From positions 98,588,979 to 98,652,978 of the forward strand of contig ML679946.1 of assembly GCA_007922225.1 (NCBI GenBank): a stretch of DNA of 64,000 nt, given 5' to 3'. The notes under the pieces are model-generated. The model saw only the letters and a program-made list of their open reading frames with translations, searched no databases and was not told the DNA's origin. The position numbers and the translations under genes are program-made. Positions 12,181 through 22,235 of this stretch are shown here, piece after piece (position 1 is the stretch's first letter; every line of letters begins with the position of its first letter). This DNA is from Emydura subglobosa (Eukaryota; Chordata; Testudines; Chelidae).

Positions 12181-12935
12181 AAGAGTTTGGAGACAAACAA
12201 TCAGAATGCAGCTTTTATCTAACCCAATCTAATCCACTTTACTTTAACCAAACCTAATCTACTGTAACCTTTCCCAATCTCTCTATTTATAACTACTATA
12301 CCCATCTCAGTAACTGAGCACCAGCCAAACTACTTTAGGAAGAGATGCTATTTTCAGTTCCTTTTCTTTCACATCAATGTATAACTGCAGGCAGGCCTAC
12401 ATCTGTGTTGGATTAGTACATTTGATTAGTTAATTAGAGAGTGCTTGAAGAATAGTGCATATGGCACCAAGCAAGCCCCTTCTCTATACTGTGGCATAGT
12501 CAGTGCTCTGACTCTTGTGTTTTCCCATGCTATATTGCCTAGATAACTCATTGAAATGGCCTATTACCCCTCTCTCATCATCTTCAGTTATTAATGCTGT
12601 AACTTAATCATTCTCTGCCTGTATGGTACATCCTCAACAGTCAGCATTTTCAGCATACGTGGTTGTTCTGTTTTCTTAGTCTGTCTTCATTTTGTATGCA
12701 ATCCTACCACATCTTCTTCATCCAAATGCCTTGGCTATGTTTGGTCCTAAAACAATATCAAAGTAGAGCTAATTAGTGGTGTATAAAACTATTTAACTTA
12801 GCAGAGATATTGCTATTCTGTGCATTGCATCTTTAAATGAAATGTATCTTCCCTGTCTGCAACAGGGAAAGCTGGGATGCAGCTGCGCTTTCGTGTTGCA
12901 GTTCAAATGCAGAATTCTCCAGACTGGGAGTCTTT
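12181..12935. other. No gene seen
   Basis: Starts with repeated CCAATCTAATC- and AACCTAATCTAC-like pieces (12220-12285), a short degenerate tandem, then featureless AT-rich sequence. Confidence 0.35.
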
Positions 12936-13007
12936 GGGTAAAATCTTAGCCCCAGTGAAGACAATGACAAAACTTCCATTGACTTTAACAGGAACAGGTT
13001 TTCACCC
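12936..13007. mobile_element. Palindromic MITE, GGTGAAATCCTGG family
   Basis: GGGTAAAATCTTAGCCCCAG at the left pairs with GGAACAGGTTTTCACCC at the right as an imperfect palindrome of 72 bp. The centre (AATGACAAAACTTCCATTGA) is itself symmetric. Same family as 2874-2943. Confidence 0.65.
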
Positions 13008-13469
13008 TGTGTCTGCCTCTCGCTTGTCAGTTAGTCTTTGTGTCCCAATCTTCATTGCTTTTAGATGCCAAAGTTTTTTGTGTGTCTTTATTGTGTCTCA
13101 AGTGACATTCCCAAAATTGTGGAATCCAGGTCAAATGGGCACTTTTGAAATTTGGCAAATAATATGTTTTTTCTTCATTTGTTGTTTTCCTTAATCTGCA
13201 TTGTCACCTAGACTAAGAAATCCATGCTTCGCCCTTTTCATACAGGAAACTGTAACAAAATCAGAAAGCTAGAAACTAGAACTTTTGGCAAGACGACAAG
13301 GAAATACTACTATTGTTTAGTTTTCCCCACATTGCCCTAATTTTATGTTGGTATTTTCATTGTGTGTGTGGGGTGCAACATTCACACCTGAAACATGTGC
13401 CATCCTCCCTGCTATGAACTACAAAGTGCAGTAAGAAATGCAGACGACATTAAAGCTGTTCAGAAAACC
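13008..13469. other. No gene seen
   Basis: Short ORFs only; no recognised repeat. Confidence 0.35.
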
Positions 13470-13815
13470 TTTGCCAGAACCATTTTCCATCAGAAAAGGA
13501 AGTTCAACTGAAGTGGAAATGCTTCACAAAAACATGTTGATTTTGCCTAAAGTTTGTTTTGGAAAAAAACTGGAAAAAAGTTCAGACAATGTCAAAACAT
13601 TTTTTAAATAAACATTTCAATTTTTCATTTTGAAACAGCTTTTCATTTCAGTGTTTTTATTATAACATAATATAAAGTAAAAATGTCAGAATCCAAATGA
13701 AAAGTTTTGATTGATCCAAAATGAATATTTTAAAAATTTTCTTTCACAGAGAATTTTTTAGGTTTTGGGATTTGGTTTTGAATAGGAATGAAAATAAATT
13801 TTGAAATCCTTTACA
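13470..13815. mobile_element. AT-rich MITE-like repeat
   Basis: Dense TTTTGAAA, GAAAAATTT and CATTTCA blocks in both orientations, from TTCAGAAAACC to TGAAATCC. It matches the style of the blocks at 25965-26310, 50786-51204 and 54500-54930. Coding capacity is nil. Confidence 0.4.
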
Positions 13816-13974
13816 AAATGGAATTTCTGTCTCCACACCGATCTGTTTGGCATTATATGTAAATATGTATATGGCATTATAATTGAAAACCTCTTCAATG
13901 AACAGCCTGTGGTATTTTTAATGATCCTAGACTAGTTTTATTTAATTAATTCTGAATCGGAATCATTCGCATGC

Positions 13975-14660
13975 TGTCAGATGGGTACAAACAAAGTTCC
14001 ACCATCCCTGTCTGTCCTGGGCTGCACTTTGCATCTCTTCTGTGTTGTTACGTCCCATGACTTTTCCTTGTCTAATAACTGTTCTACAGACAGATACTTT
14101 CACTCTGCCTCTTTTGCATGTTCCTCCAGCTACCTAACGGCACTCCTGCCATGGCAGGTGCTATGGCTTCTTTCTTAACACATGTCCCAGATATTTCTAT
14201 CTTTTTTTTCTGGATAACATAAGAGATGAGAGGTTGTTGAACTTTCTGATGAATCACAGCATATGTTATAAATTCATTCTATTTATTGCCTAGTATTTTT
14301 CTCCGGCATTTGCTTTAGAAGACATTTTGACATCTGTCTATACCTTCGGTGGATTTCCAGCATTCACATCCATATGTTAAATTGGAAATAACATTTGAGT
14401 TGAAGCTTCATAGTTTGGTTCTTTAAGTGCTAGATTTTCATATTGTGTAGGCTGATGAATACACTCCGGGCCTGGCTAATTTGTGACATTATTTCCTTCT
14501 GAATATCCCCAATGGCTTACACATTACTGCCAAGGGATGTCACTTGATTTACTTCTTGTATTCCTTTGCCTTCTAATATAATGCTTGAGTTAGAAGTTGC
14601 TGGGGATCTCATTAGATTTGCTTTTTCATAACTGTTTTTTTTTTCATTTAATTAACTGAT
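13975..14660 (-). pseudogene. LINE reverse transcriptase C-terminal remnant
   Basis: Conceptual translation of the minus strand, read in more than one frame, gives ordered pieces typical of the C-terminal half of a non-LTR retrotransposon reverse transcriptase. They are ILEGKGIQEVNQVTSLGS (about 14521-14595), YGCECWK (14354-14374), RRKILG (14288-14305) and AAQDRQGWWNFV (about 13990-14027). The order and spacing follow the thumb and tail region of LINE proteins of the endonuclease-reverse transcriptase type. The catalytic motifs lie upstream and are missing, so the copy is 5'-truncated. Frameshifts and stops show it is long dead. Clade (RTE-like or other) cannot be decided from this. Confidence 0.6.
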
Positions 14661-15059
14661 TACTTTTAAAAACCAAAACAATTTGTCATTTAGCAGCAGA
14701 TTTAAAGGTATAGGAATTGCTAGATTTAATCCTGTCAGTGGCCCAGTAGTCTAGTATTCCATCCCTAGCAGAGGGCAGTACCAGCTGCTTCAGAAAAAGA
14801 AACCCTGCCACAGCAGATCGTTACGGGGTAATCTGCACCCAGAGAAAATTCTTTCTTACCCAATACTTAGAGCTCAGGTTATGCTCCTAAACTTCAGGGC
14901 TATATCCCTTCCAAAACGGCTCTATATTTTTTCATATTTACTGTTATAATTATGAATACTCATGGATACATCATCCATATAAATACCCACTCCTTCTCTG
15001 GATCCTGTTCAGCCCTTGGGCTCAATTACATCCATTGACAATGAGTTCAACAGTCTAAC
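14661..15059. other. Unclassified old interspersed repeat
   Basis: Contains GACAATGAGTTCAACAGTC followed by CATTGTATGAAAAACTGTTC, phrases that feel repetitive in reptile genomes, but I cannot name the family or its ends. No gene. Confidence 0.3.
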
Positions 15060-15780
15060 TGGACATTGTATGAAAAACTGTTCCCAGTTAGAATTTAGGT
15101 TACAACCAACAGGAGAGCAGCCCAAACACTTCACTTACAATTCCTATCATTGTAGTTATATTCACAACAATGCACAAAAGGCCTGATACAGTTCCCTGGG
15201 GTCATAGTGCAGCATTGCAGGAGTCTCCATCTCTTCCATCTCTGCTGACCACTCCTTTGGCCATGCTCTCTGGCTACCTGTCTCTGGCTCTGGCTACCTC
15301 TTCTGTAGCTTAGCCCTTTGGCCAGGTCACCTCTTTCCAGGTCTGTCCTCTTCTGGAGTAACAAAAGTCAAACTAAAGAACCTACATCAACATTGGGAAG
15401 ACAGAAATGTAGGGCAGAATGCGGGTGGTGTTCAGCAACCGAGCTGGCGGTGGCCAAAGGGGCATGGGCAAGGACAGGAGTCCAGCACAGGAGTCTGTGG
15501 TGTGTCTTCAGATGGCCACTGCTTGTTACACCCGTCCGATCTCTCGTGGGTCGTGTGGCCCACCTGACTTCAGAGATACTTCACCTCCTCCTTCCACCTA
15601 TCAGCCTTCCGGCTTCGGTCCTTGGCCAACTGTAATGCCATGACCGGGTCCTTCCTGACTTTTCCACAGGTGGGATCATTAATTGCAATTGAGTGGAAAC
15701 CAGGATCAGCTAAGGGTTAAATGCTAGGTCACAGGCAAGGTTGAGCCTAACTCCCCTTTAAAGGATCGGGCCATCTTCCA
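15060..15780. repeat. GC-richer unclassified repeat, possibly LTR-derived
   Basis: Base composition rises relative to both sides, with pyrimidine-rich TCTGGCTACCTGTCTCTGGC repeats (15260-15300). Overlapping ORFs on both strands (up to 105 aa) share no recognisable domain. LTR origin is a guess from composition. Confidence 0.25.
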
Positions 15781-16794
15781 GAAGTGTTTGCAGTTTAGCT
15801 ACCACCAATAGAGGGGATGTAAGATTAGGGGGCAAATATATATTAACACTTATTAGGAGCCATAACGATGCTCTCTGCTCCTGGTTGCTGAAATACTAAT
15901 CGCTACACTGTGTCAACAACGCAGCTGGTTGAAAGTTCTCTTGGGTACAGTGAACTCATCCTTCAAGGAAGCACTATAGCCATTTTCTAGATTCATCATA
16001 GTACATGTATATGTATTTTTATATTAAAGGAGAAATGCTCTATTCTAAATTTTTACACTTCAATGCCTATAGCTATGGTTTTCCCCAGGAATTTTATCAA
16101 ATCAACATTTGCACGGAATTTAAGATGTTTTTTTTGTTTTCTTTTGTTTATTTGAATATATCATTTTAATTTGCTTTCTGTGGAACATTTCAAACTTCAG
16201 CCATTCAAGCACAATACTTCTCTTCTCTGAGGAATGAATGCCAAAGCATATTCTCCTAGGTGCATGACACTTGAGCAGATGAAATCTTGTCTCTGGTTCT
16301 TGAAAAGCTGTAGGCTAAAATGTGTTTAAAGATCTACCCATTCAACTAAAAACTGTCAGAAACTCCAAAGTAATCTGGCCAATGACAATACTCCTATGAA
16401 AAAGTGAGAGTGCTAATGGCTGTGTCTGCCAGCAATTGCTTCTTCCTGGGAACAATGAGAACATCCACCTTTCAAGGGCCATTATTTAATGTCCCCTGCA
16501 TTCTACGTGAAAGAGGTAGCAAAGTCTGATCCTATCATCCTTGCACTGGATGAAATTTACCCCGTGTAGCAAGCCAATACAGGTCCTCTGCATTACTTAA
16601 GTCTCATTTAAACTTTATATTGAGGGCTTTAATCGTCCATCTGGTAGGCTATTAATTCTTCAGTAATCGTATTGAAATTGATGGGACACATTGTTGAGTA
16701 AAGTGCTAGCTAACAAAAGCCAAAGTGGCAGAATCTGCCCCAAATTTGTATTACAAATATAACAATTGTCAGTCTGCATATGTCCAATGAGCCT
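15781..16794. other. No gene seen
   Basis: AT-rich sequence with no recognised repeat boundary, protein motif or RNA gene. Confidence 0.35.
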
Positions 16795-16880
16795 GAAATC
16801 TGATCTCACTTGTATGGATGTAAATCAGGAGTAAATCTATTTAGATCAATGGAGATACACTGGTAAAGAGAATCAGGCCC
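16795..16880. mobile_element. MITE, ATCTCACTTGTATGGATGTAAATC family
   Basis: Begins CTGATCTCACTTGTATGG and ends GAGAATCAGGCCC, with GATCAATGGAG between. The arms are imperfect inverted repeats around a TCAATGGAG core. Relatives lie at 31782-31840 and 37224-37310. Confidence 0.5.
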
Positions 16881-16910
16881 CGTAAAATGCCAGGTTGCTT
16901 TAGTGAGAGA

Positions 16911-17104
16911 AGGTGGGCAAGGTAATATTTTTTATTGGATCAAATTCTGTTGGTGAATGACACAAGCTTTTGAGCTACACAGGGCTCTTTTTCAGGTCTG
17001 ACCTGAGTTGATTAGACCTAAAAAAGAAGAGCTCCATGTAGGTCGAATGCTTGTCTCTCTCACCAACAAAAGTTGATCCAATAAAAGATATTGCCTCGCC
17101 CAGC
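16911..17104. mobile_element. Long palindromic MITE
   Basis: Left arm 16911-16987 starts AGGTGGGCAAGGTAATATTT and passes TTATTGGATCAA, TTGGTGA, CACAAGC and GGGCTC. The right arm 17029-17104 carries their reverse complements in the mirror order: GAGCTC, GCTTGTC, TCACCAA, TTGATCCAATAAA and GATATTGCCTCGCCCA. Arms of about 77 bp flank a 41-bp loop. No transposase. The structure fits a nonautonomous DNA transposon formed by inverted duplication. Confidence 0.65.
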
Positions 17105-17894
17105 CTGAACCTGTAATATCCTGGGACCAACACAGCTACAACAACACTGCAAACAGATTGCTTTAGTGTCATGACACATGATACTCACAAACAGCAGAAG
17201 CAATGTAATGCTCTGGGTCATGACACCTGGTGTCAAAATCACCACGCACTACAGACAGCCGTTTTGGGAGCAAAACATCCATTCACACGACATTTTTTTC
17301 ACTGTCCTTCAAAAACCAAAACAAGGAACTAGAGATCTTATTCACTGCAGTGGAGAAGAGTGACTAGTGGGGGTGGGGAAGGAGAATGTAACTGTACTAT
17401 GTAATATGTCACCTCTGGGTCGCCAGTTCACATTCAGCCCGGGTTAGGAATGAGCAAAATTTGCATCCGACTGAAGGCATCTGACAATCTGTTTGAAATA
17501 AATTGGTGATCTTAGCTCAGCTCTTGTTGGACAAGCATCTGTTCACATTCTCCCCGAAAATAGCCTTGAATGTCATGAGAGTTGGGTTGGTCAAAACAGG
17601 GATGGAACTCGCTATATATCCCAGAGTGGGTAGGCATAGGCAGCAGCTTCCATACACTGTGTGCCGTGCCAGTGTACCTTCAAACCTGAACTGGTGTGAC
17701 AGTCCTTTGGGATAAAAGGTGGGTGCACTCTCCCTCCCTTTTCATAGAAACTATGGACAGCTTCCCACTAGGAAATGGAGTATCATCTCCAACTCATTCC
17801 ATATTGACCACCAAAAAGCACTGAAATAGGAACAATTGCTAATCCCTAACAATCAAGGCTACTCTATATATGAAAGGGTCCATAACCTAGAATC
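17105..17894. other. No gene seen
   Basis: Short ORFs only. Just after the palindrome CCTGGGACCAACACAGCTACAAC may belong to the same element or to its insertion site. The rest is unremarkable. Confidence 0.35.
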
Positions 17895-18000
17895 ATCGTT
17901 CTCAACCTTTTCTGAACCATGACCTTCCAAGACCCACTTCCTATTTAGTGATATGTCAGAATCCCCAGACTAAGAAACTCTTCCCGAAAATTTGAACAGT
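17895..18000 (+). mobile_element. hAT-like element end
   Basis: CGTTCTCAACCTTTTCTGAA followed by CATGACC resembles the 5' end of hAT nonautonomous elements. No partner end was found nearby. Confidence 0.35.
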
Positions 18001-18299
18001 CCAGAACACTCAACGGTCCTTGATTTGTGCCGATTAACTACTGTTTTTTTCTTCAAAATCAACCAATGAATTGCAACTAGAATGCTATTTCTTGAGCATA
18101 GTTCAACAAATGAAAAAATAATCTCCCCCATTATCCTTCCTAGGCATCTAGCCCTTGGAATCAGTGCTCCAGTTGCTTGCAGTAGTTCTGATTCAACGTA
18201 GCATTGTATCTCAAAACTCTCCTTTGTTGTGATGCTTACAAAAACTTGACAATGTTTAGGCTGTTGGTGTGCAGACCAGTATTGTGCTGACCAGTATTG

Positions 18300-18470
18300 T
18301 CTCATTGTTTACTTGTACTCCTATGTCTGTCTGTATCCTTCTATTGTCTCGTGTCTGATTCTTAGACTGTAAACTCCTTTGTTTTGTGTTTGTACAGTGC
18401 CTAGCACAATGGGGTACTCTTCAATGGCTAGGGTTCCCAGGTGTTATCATAACACAATAATGTTATGTTC
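18300..18470 (+). repeat. MIR-type SINE 3' part
   Basis: TTAGACTGTAAACTCCTTTG then GTTTGTACAGTGCCTAGCAC and AATGGGGTACT give the characteristic MIR-related tail in forward orientation, as at 36310-36535. Confidence 0.6.
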
Positions 18471-18699
18471 ATGGATTTGGCATGAGACCCTAGATAAATA
18501 GAATGTGGTGCACATCTGGAATTGCCTCTGAATGGCAAATATTTCAGAAATAAATATGCATGTATCTCCAGTGTGGGGAAGTGAAATGGTCATTCTGAGA
18601 TAGTCTTTTTTCATTTTGAAACCTTTTTCCTGGATTCTGTGCATTGGTGTATGTTCAGTGAATGATAGTGTAAGCACATGGGTATATCTTTCTCTTCTT

Positions 18700-19190
18700 A
18701 TTTCTAGCTACTTTCCTATTTGGGGTCAGAGACTTTTATAGCCTTCTTCCAAAACTGATTCTCATACACCTGGCTGTCCTGAAAATCAGTCTCTACGTTT
18801 GTTCAGATCTGGTTCATGTACCAAATCTTCGGCCTCCTCCTTGGTCGTCTTCTCTCCACAAACACTGCAAGGGCCATCCCATATAACTTTCAGATGTCCA
18901 CTGGACATATCCATACCAATGTAGTCTAGCCTCCCTCAACTTATCTTCAGTTGCAGCAACCAACATTAGGCCCCCTCATACCCTTATTTTGTTTCCTATC
19001 ACGGAGTGTCCAACCATTTGGCCATCTCAACATCGTCATTTCTGTGGCGCCAAGGATTCTGATTTATTTTCTTGTGGCTGGTCAGATCTCTGTTCCGTAC
19101 ATTGGGATGGGTCAAATCACAGTTTTATATGCTCTGCCTTTTAACTTTACTCACATCGTTATTGGGTCTATATCCACAGATAAATGAGCC
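18700..19190 (-). pseudogene. LINE reverse transcriptase C-terminal remnant
   Basis: Minus-strand conceptual translation gives, in order, ATEMTMLRW (about 19022-19048), KLREARLHWYGYV (18908-18942), RRPRRRPKIW (about 18820-18850) and FWKKAIKVSDP (18722-18754). This succession of an (M)LRW block, a (K)xREARLxWYGHV block, a basic RP-R-RPK block and a final WxxAIxxxDP is a known signature of LINE polymerase C-termini. The pieces sit in different frames separated by stops, so the copy is a fossil. The catalytic domain is not present. It resembles but is not identical to the remnant 4 kb to the left in the same orientation. Confidence 0.65.
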
Positions 19191-19810
19191 CAATAGACAC
19201 TGATAATCAGGATAACGATGCTAATACTGCAAACAGCAGAGAACTCAAAATGTCCAGCTAATCTTGGAGCCCTCCTGCTTCATAATAACGTGTGTTTAGA
19301 AATTTAATTCTTTTAACAGTTGAGGCATTTTTCAGCTGGTTAATACAGGATAATTTTAGCAGATATTGAAGACATTCCAGTGTATAGCAAGCACAGCCTC
19401 ATGCTGATGCCAATAACATTGCCATTGCCATGGGATTGTGTCAGACCAGAGTGTTGTTGCTATCAGCTCATGTCTTGACTGGACTGTGCTACTCTCAGAT
19501 CATATCAGCATAGGATCCCATTTGTATCAGATCATTCAAATGTTACAGCATGCGGCCGGCATTGGATTCTGTTCCACTGTATTCTCATTGCCCTCTTACA
19601 GACTCTGCAAGCAGCCTCTCATTATTGAATTTGTGTCATCGCTGGGTCATGTAAGCATCAAACTGTGCACTGCAGCCCTTCGATTTTAGAAGCAGGGATT
19701 ATGTTTACATTCAATAATATCAGCAGTTCTGGATTACCATTTAATGTTACTTTTGGATAACATCAGGAGCCCTGGGTGATGTCAACGTCAGATTATTCAC
19801 CACCACGCAA
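19191..19810. other. No gene seen
   Basis: Only short ORFs; no recognised repeat. Confidence 0.35.
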
Positions 19811-19844
19811 TTTTGTCACCAGATACATTTTGTCACCAGATACA
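19811..19844 (+). repeat. Perfect 17-bp tandem duplication
   Basis: TTTTGTCACCAGATACA occurs twice in direct succession without mismatch (19811-19827 and 19828-19844). Confidence 0.95.
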
Positions 19845-19854
19845 CTGGCTCGGC

Positions 19855-19882
19855 TATTATTATTATTATTATTATTATTATT
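19855..19882 (+). repeat. (ATT)n microsatellite
   Basis: About nine uninterrupted ATT units are visible just before the PLE insertion. Confidence 0.9.
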
Positions 19883-20001
19883 TTTCACCCTAAATTAACC
19901 ACGAAATATCTGAAATTGATGAACACAGGAATTGCCCGATGGATTGAGACCACTACTGGTATCCTGCCTCTTGCAGTGCCTGATTCACTAGACAGTCTTC
20001 T

Positions 20002-20015
20002 GTAATACAGTAAAA
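20002..20015 (+). repeat. Target site duplication, left copy
   Basis: GTAATACAGTAAAA is identical to 21972-21985, and the PLE lies exactly between the two copies. Confidence 0.85.
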
Positions 20016-20065
20016 ACAATGAGAGTTCTGTGGCACTTTAAAAACTAACAAATTTAATTTTTGTA

Positions 20066-20110
20066 GGCATAAGCTTTCGTGAGACTCAGCTCTCTTTGTC
20101 AGAAGCAGAG
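20066..20110 (-). ncRNA. Degenerate hammerhead ribozyme-like motif
   Basis: On the minus strand the 3' untranslated region reads CTGACAA, a partly self-complementary 17-nt stem-loop, then GAAA and GCTTATGC. This is the layout of a type I hammerhead: CUGANGA core, stem II, GAAA core, and a two-base-pair stem III closed by UUAU. Hammerhead motifs are known from Penelope-like elements. Here the CUGANGA core has A in place of the conserved G, stem II has about 4 of 6 pairs, and the residues before the expected cleavage site are CT rather than U plus H. It is very unlikely to cleave. This is inference from motif layout. Confidence 0.5.
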
Positions 20111-20245
20111 GTAGAATGATACAGTAAATAGGAAACATAGATATACAAGTACATAGAGAACAATGCGGGAGGTGGATGAAAGCCAGGTACTTGAGGGCTA
20201 ATGGCAGTCATTGAGTAGGAGGTGAGACTGGGTGAGCAAAGCAAT

Positions 20246-20600
20246 TTACCTCTTATAATCAGAGAGCCATTCCAAATCCCTGTTTAAACCCAGTTTGAAT
20301 GTGTCAAGTTTGCAGATCATTTCTAACTCAGCAGTTTCTCTTTGAAGTCTGTTTTTGGAGTTTTTTTGGAGAAGTAGGGCGACTTTCAGGTCAGTGACAG
20401 TGTGCCCTGGGAGATTGAAGTGTTCTCCCACTGGTTTATGGATGTTATTATTTTTTATGTCTGATTTATGTCCATTTATCCTTTTGCGTAGTGATAGTCC
20501 AGTTTGGCCAATGTACATGGCAGAGGGGCATTGCTGGCACATGATGGCATATATAACATTAGTGGATGTGCAGGTGAATGAGCCCTTATGGTGTGATTGA
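20246..20600 (-). pseudogene. PLE GIY-YIG endonuclease domain
   Basis: The open frame at 20542-20246 contains CPSAMYIGQTGLSLRKRINGH and later KPVGEHFNLPGH. It represents the GIY-YIG nuclease that nicks target DNA in Penelope-like elements. YIG is in MYIGQTG. The preceding GIY-equivalent lies just upstream in the same frame, read as VIYAIMCQQC. The RxxxH of the domain is present (LRKRINGH). The frame ends at a stop after LEWLSDYKR, a plausible native C-terminus. It is separated from the reverse transcriptase frame by a frameshift between about 20560 and 20590, so no fused product can be made. Confidence 0.85.
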
Positions 20601-21971
20601 TGTGGTTAGGACCTGTGATGTTGTCACTAGAGTCGATGTGTGGGCAGAGCTGACATCGGAGTTTGTTGCAGGGACAGGTTCCTGGATTGGAGTTTTTGTA
20701 GGATCTATGGTTGCTGGTGAGTATTTGCTTCAGGTTGGGGTGCTGTCTGTAAGCTAGGATGGGTCTGTCGCCCACTGCCTGAGTGAGAGACGGATCATCT
20801 GCTAGGATAGGTTGTAGATCTTTAATGATGTGTTGGAGAGATTTTAGTTGGGGACTGTAGGTGATGACCAGTGGGGTTCTGTTGTTTTCTTGGTTGGGTC
20901 TGTCCTGTAGTAGGTGCCTTCTGGGTACCCATCTGGCTCTGTCAATTTGTTTCTTTACTTTGCCAGGTGGGTATTGTAGTTTTAGGAATGTTTCATAGAG
21001 ATCCTGTAGTTGTTTGCCTCTGTCTGAGGGATCGGAGCAAATCCGGTTGTATCTTAAGGCTTGGCTGTAGACAATGGATCGTGTAATGTGTCCAGGGTGA
21101 AAGCTGGAGGCATGAAGATACGTATTGCGGTCAGTTGGTTTTCGGTATAGGGTGGTATTAATGTGACCATCCTTTATTTTTATTGTAGTGTCCAGGAAGT
21201 GGATTTCTTGTGTGGACTGGTCCAGGCTGAGGTTGATAGTGGGATGGAAATTATTAAAATCCTGGTGAAAATCTTCGGGGGACTCTTTCCCATGTGTCCA
21301 GATGATGAAAATGTCATCAATGTAGCGTAGGTAAAGAAGAGGTGTTAGGGGACGAGTTTTGAAGAAGTATTGTTCTAGGTCAGCCATAAAAATGTTGCCA
21401 TACTGTAGGGCCATGCGGGTGCCCATAGCTGTGCCATTGACTTGGAGTTATAGATTGGCTCCAAATCTGAAGTAGTTGTGGGTCAGGACAAAGTCACAAA
21501 GTTCAGCTGTGAGGTGTGACATATGATCATCGGGGAAAGTGTTTCTGATGGCTTGAAGTCCATCTTTATGTGGAATTTGGTGTAGAGAGCTTCTACAGCC
21601 ATAGTGGCTAGGATGGTATTTTCTGAGAGATCACTGATGGGCTGTAGTTTTCTCAGGAAGTCAGTGGTATCACGAAGATAGCTAGGAGTGCTGGTGGCAT
21701 AGGGCCTGAGGAGAGAGTCCACATAGCCTGACAGTCCTGAAGTGAGAGTGCCAATGCCTGAGATGATAGGTTGTCCAGGATTTCCAGGTTTGTGGATCTT
21801 GTGTAGTAGATAGAATAACCCTGGTTGGGGCTCGGGGGGTGTGTCTGTGTAGATTTGTTCCTGTGTTTCTTTATGGAGTTTATTAAGGACATTTTTAGTT
21901 TCTTTTGGTATTCTTCAGTGGGATCGTACAGTAGTGGCTTGTAGAATGTGGTGTTTGAGAGTTGTTTGGCA
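20476..21971 (-). pseudogene. PLE reverse transcriptase remnant
   Basis: The main open piece (21426-20476, 316 codons) starts inside the domain with GTRMALQYGNIFMADLE (motif B), then YIDD (21313-21324, catalytic motif C) and EIHFLDTTIKI (motif D). A linker with a CPC...CQLC cysteine cluster follows (about 20645-20675). Upstream pieces at 21722-21483 and 21971-21740 supply the fingers region and motif A, read as MAVEALYT. The motif A catalytic Asp is Ala here (codon at 21597-21599). A stop lies at 21448-21450, and frameshifts lie near 21740 and 21585. The first ATG-led ORF upstream (from 22015) begins in host flank, so its start is artefactual. Confidence 0.88.
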
Positions 21972-21985
21972 GTAATACAGTAAAA
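21972..21985 (+). repeat. Target site duplication, right copy
   Basis: GTAATACAGTAAAA, identical to 20002-20015. Confidence 0.85.
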
Positions 21986-22079
21986 GCCATAGTCCGCAGT
22001 CAGATACATGCACAACTGTCCTCATATGCGTAATCAGGCTCCTACTCCTAAGGATGGGGCAGTCATTAGGATACCACTG

Positions 22080-22235
22080 TGGGACTTGGGAGAGTTGGCT
22101 TCACTTTCTTGCTCCACTGTAGACTTCCTGTGTGACCTTGAACGAGTCATTTAGGCTTTCTGGGCCTCTGCATAAAACAGGAATAATAACACTGCCCAGC
22201 CTCACAGGTCTTTTGATAGAATTGATATGTTATAT
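22080..22235 (+). repeat. MIR-type SINE core
   Basis: GACTTCCTGTGTGACCTTGA, then GAGTCATTTAGGC, TGGGCCTCTGC and ATAATAACACTGCCCAGCCT give the MIR core in forward orientation. Confidence 0.65.

Larger units (their letters stand above)
20016..21971 (-). mobile_element. 5'-truncated Penelope-like element (PLE)
   Basis: A 1956-bp insertion on the minus strand, bounded by identical 14-bp direct repeats that also end the recognisable element sequence on both sides. It carries, 5' to 3', reverse transcriptase and GIY-YIG endonuclease coding remnants and a roughly 230-bp 3' untranslated region with a decayed hammerhead-like motif. Reverse transcriptase plus GIY-YIG is diagnostic of the endonuclease-bearing Penelope-like retroelements. 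The cysteine cluster in the linker recalls the Neptune group. The 5' end of the element is missing, as is common for PLE copies. It is dead: a lost catalytic Asp, a stop and several frameshifts. Confidence 0.9.

Noticed and set aside
20355..21086. Plus-strand ORFs of 81 and 71 aa
   Set aside because: They are shadows of the minus-strand PLE coding region.
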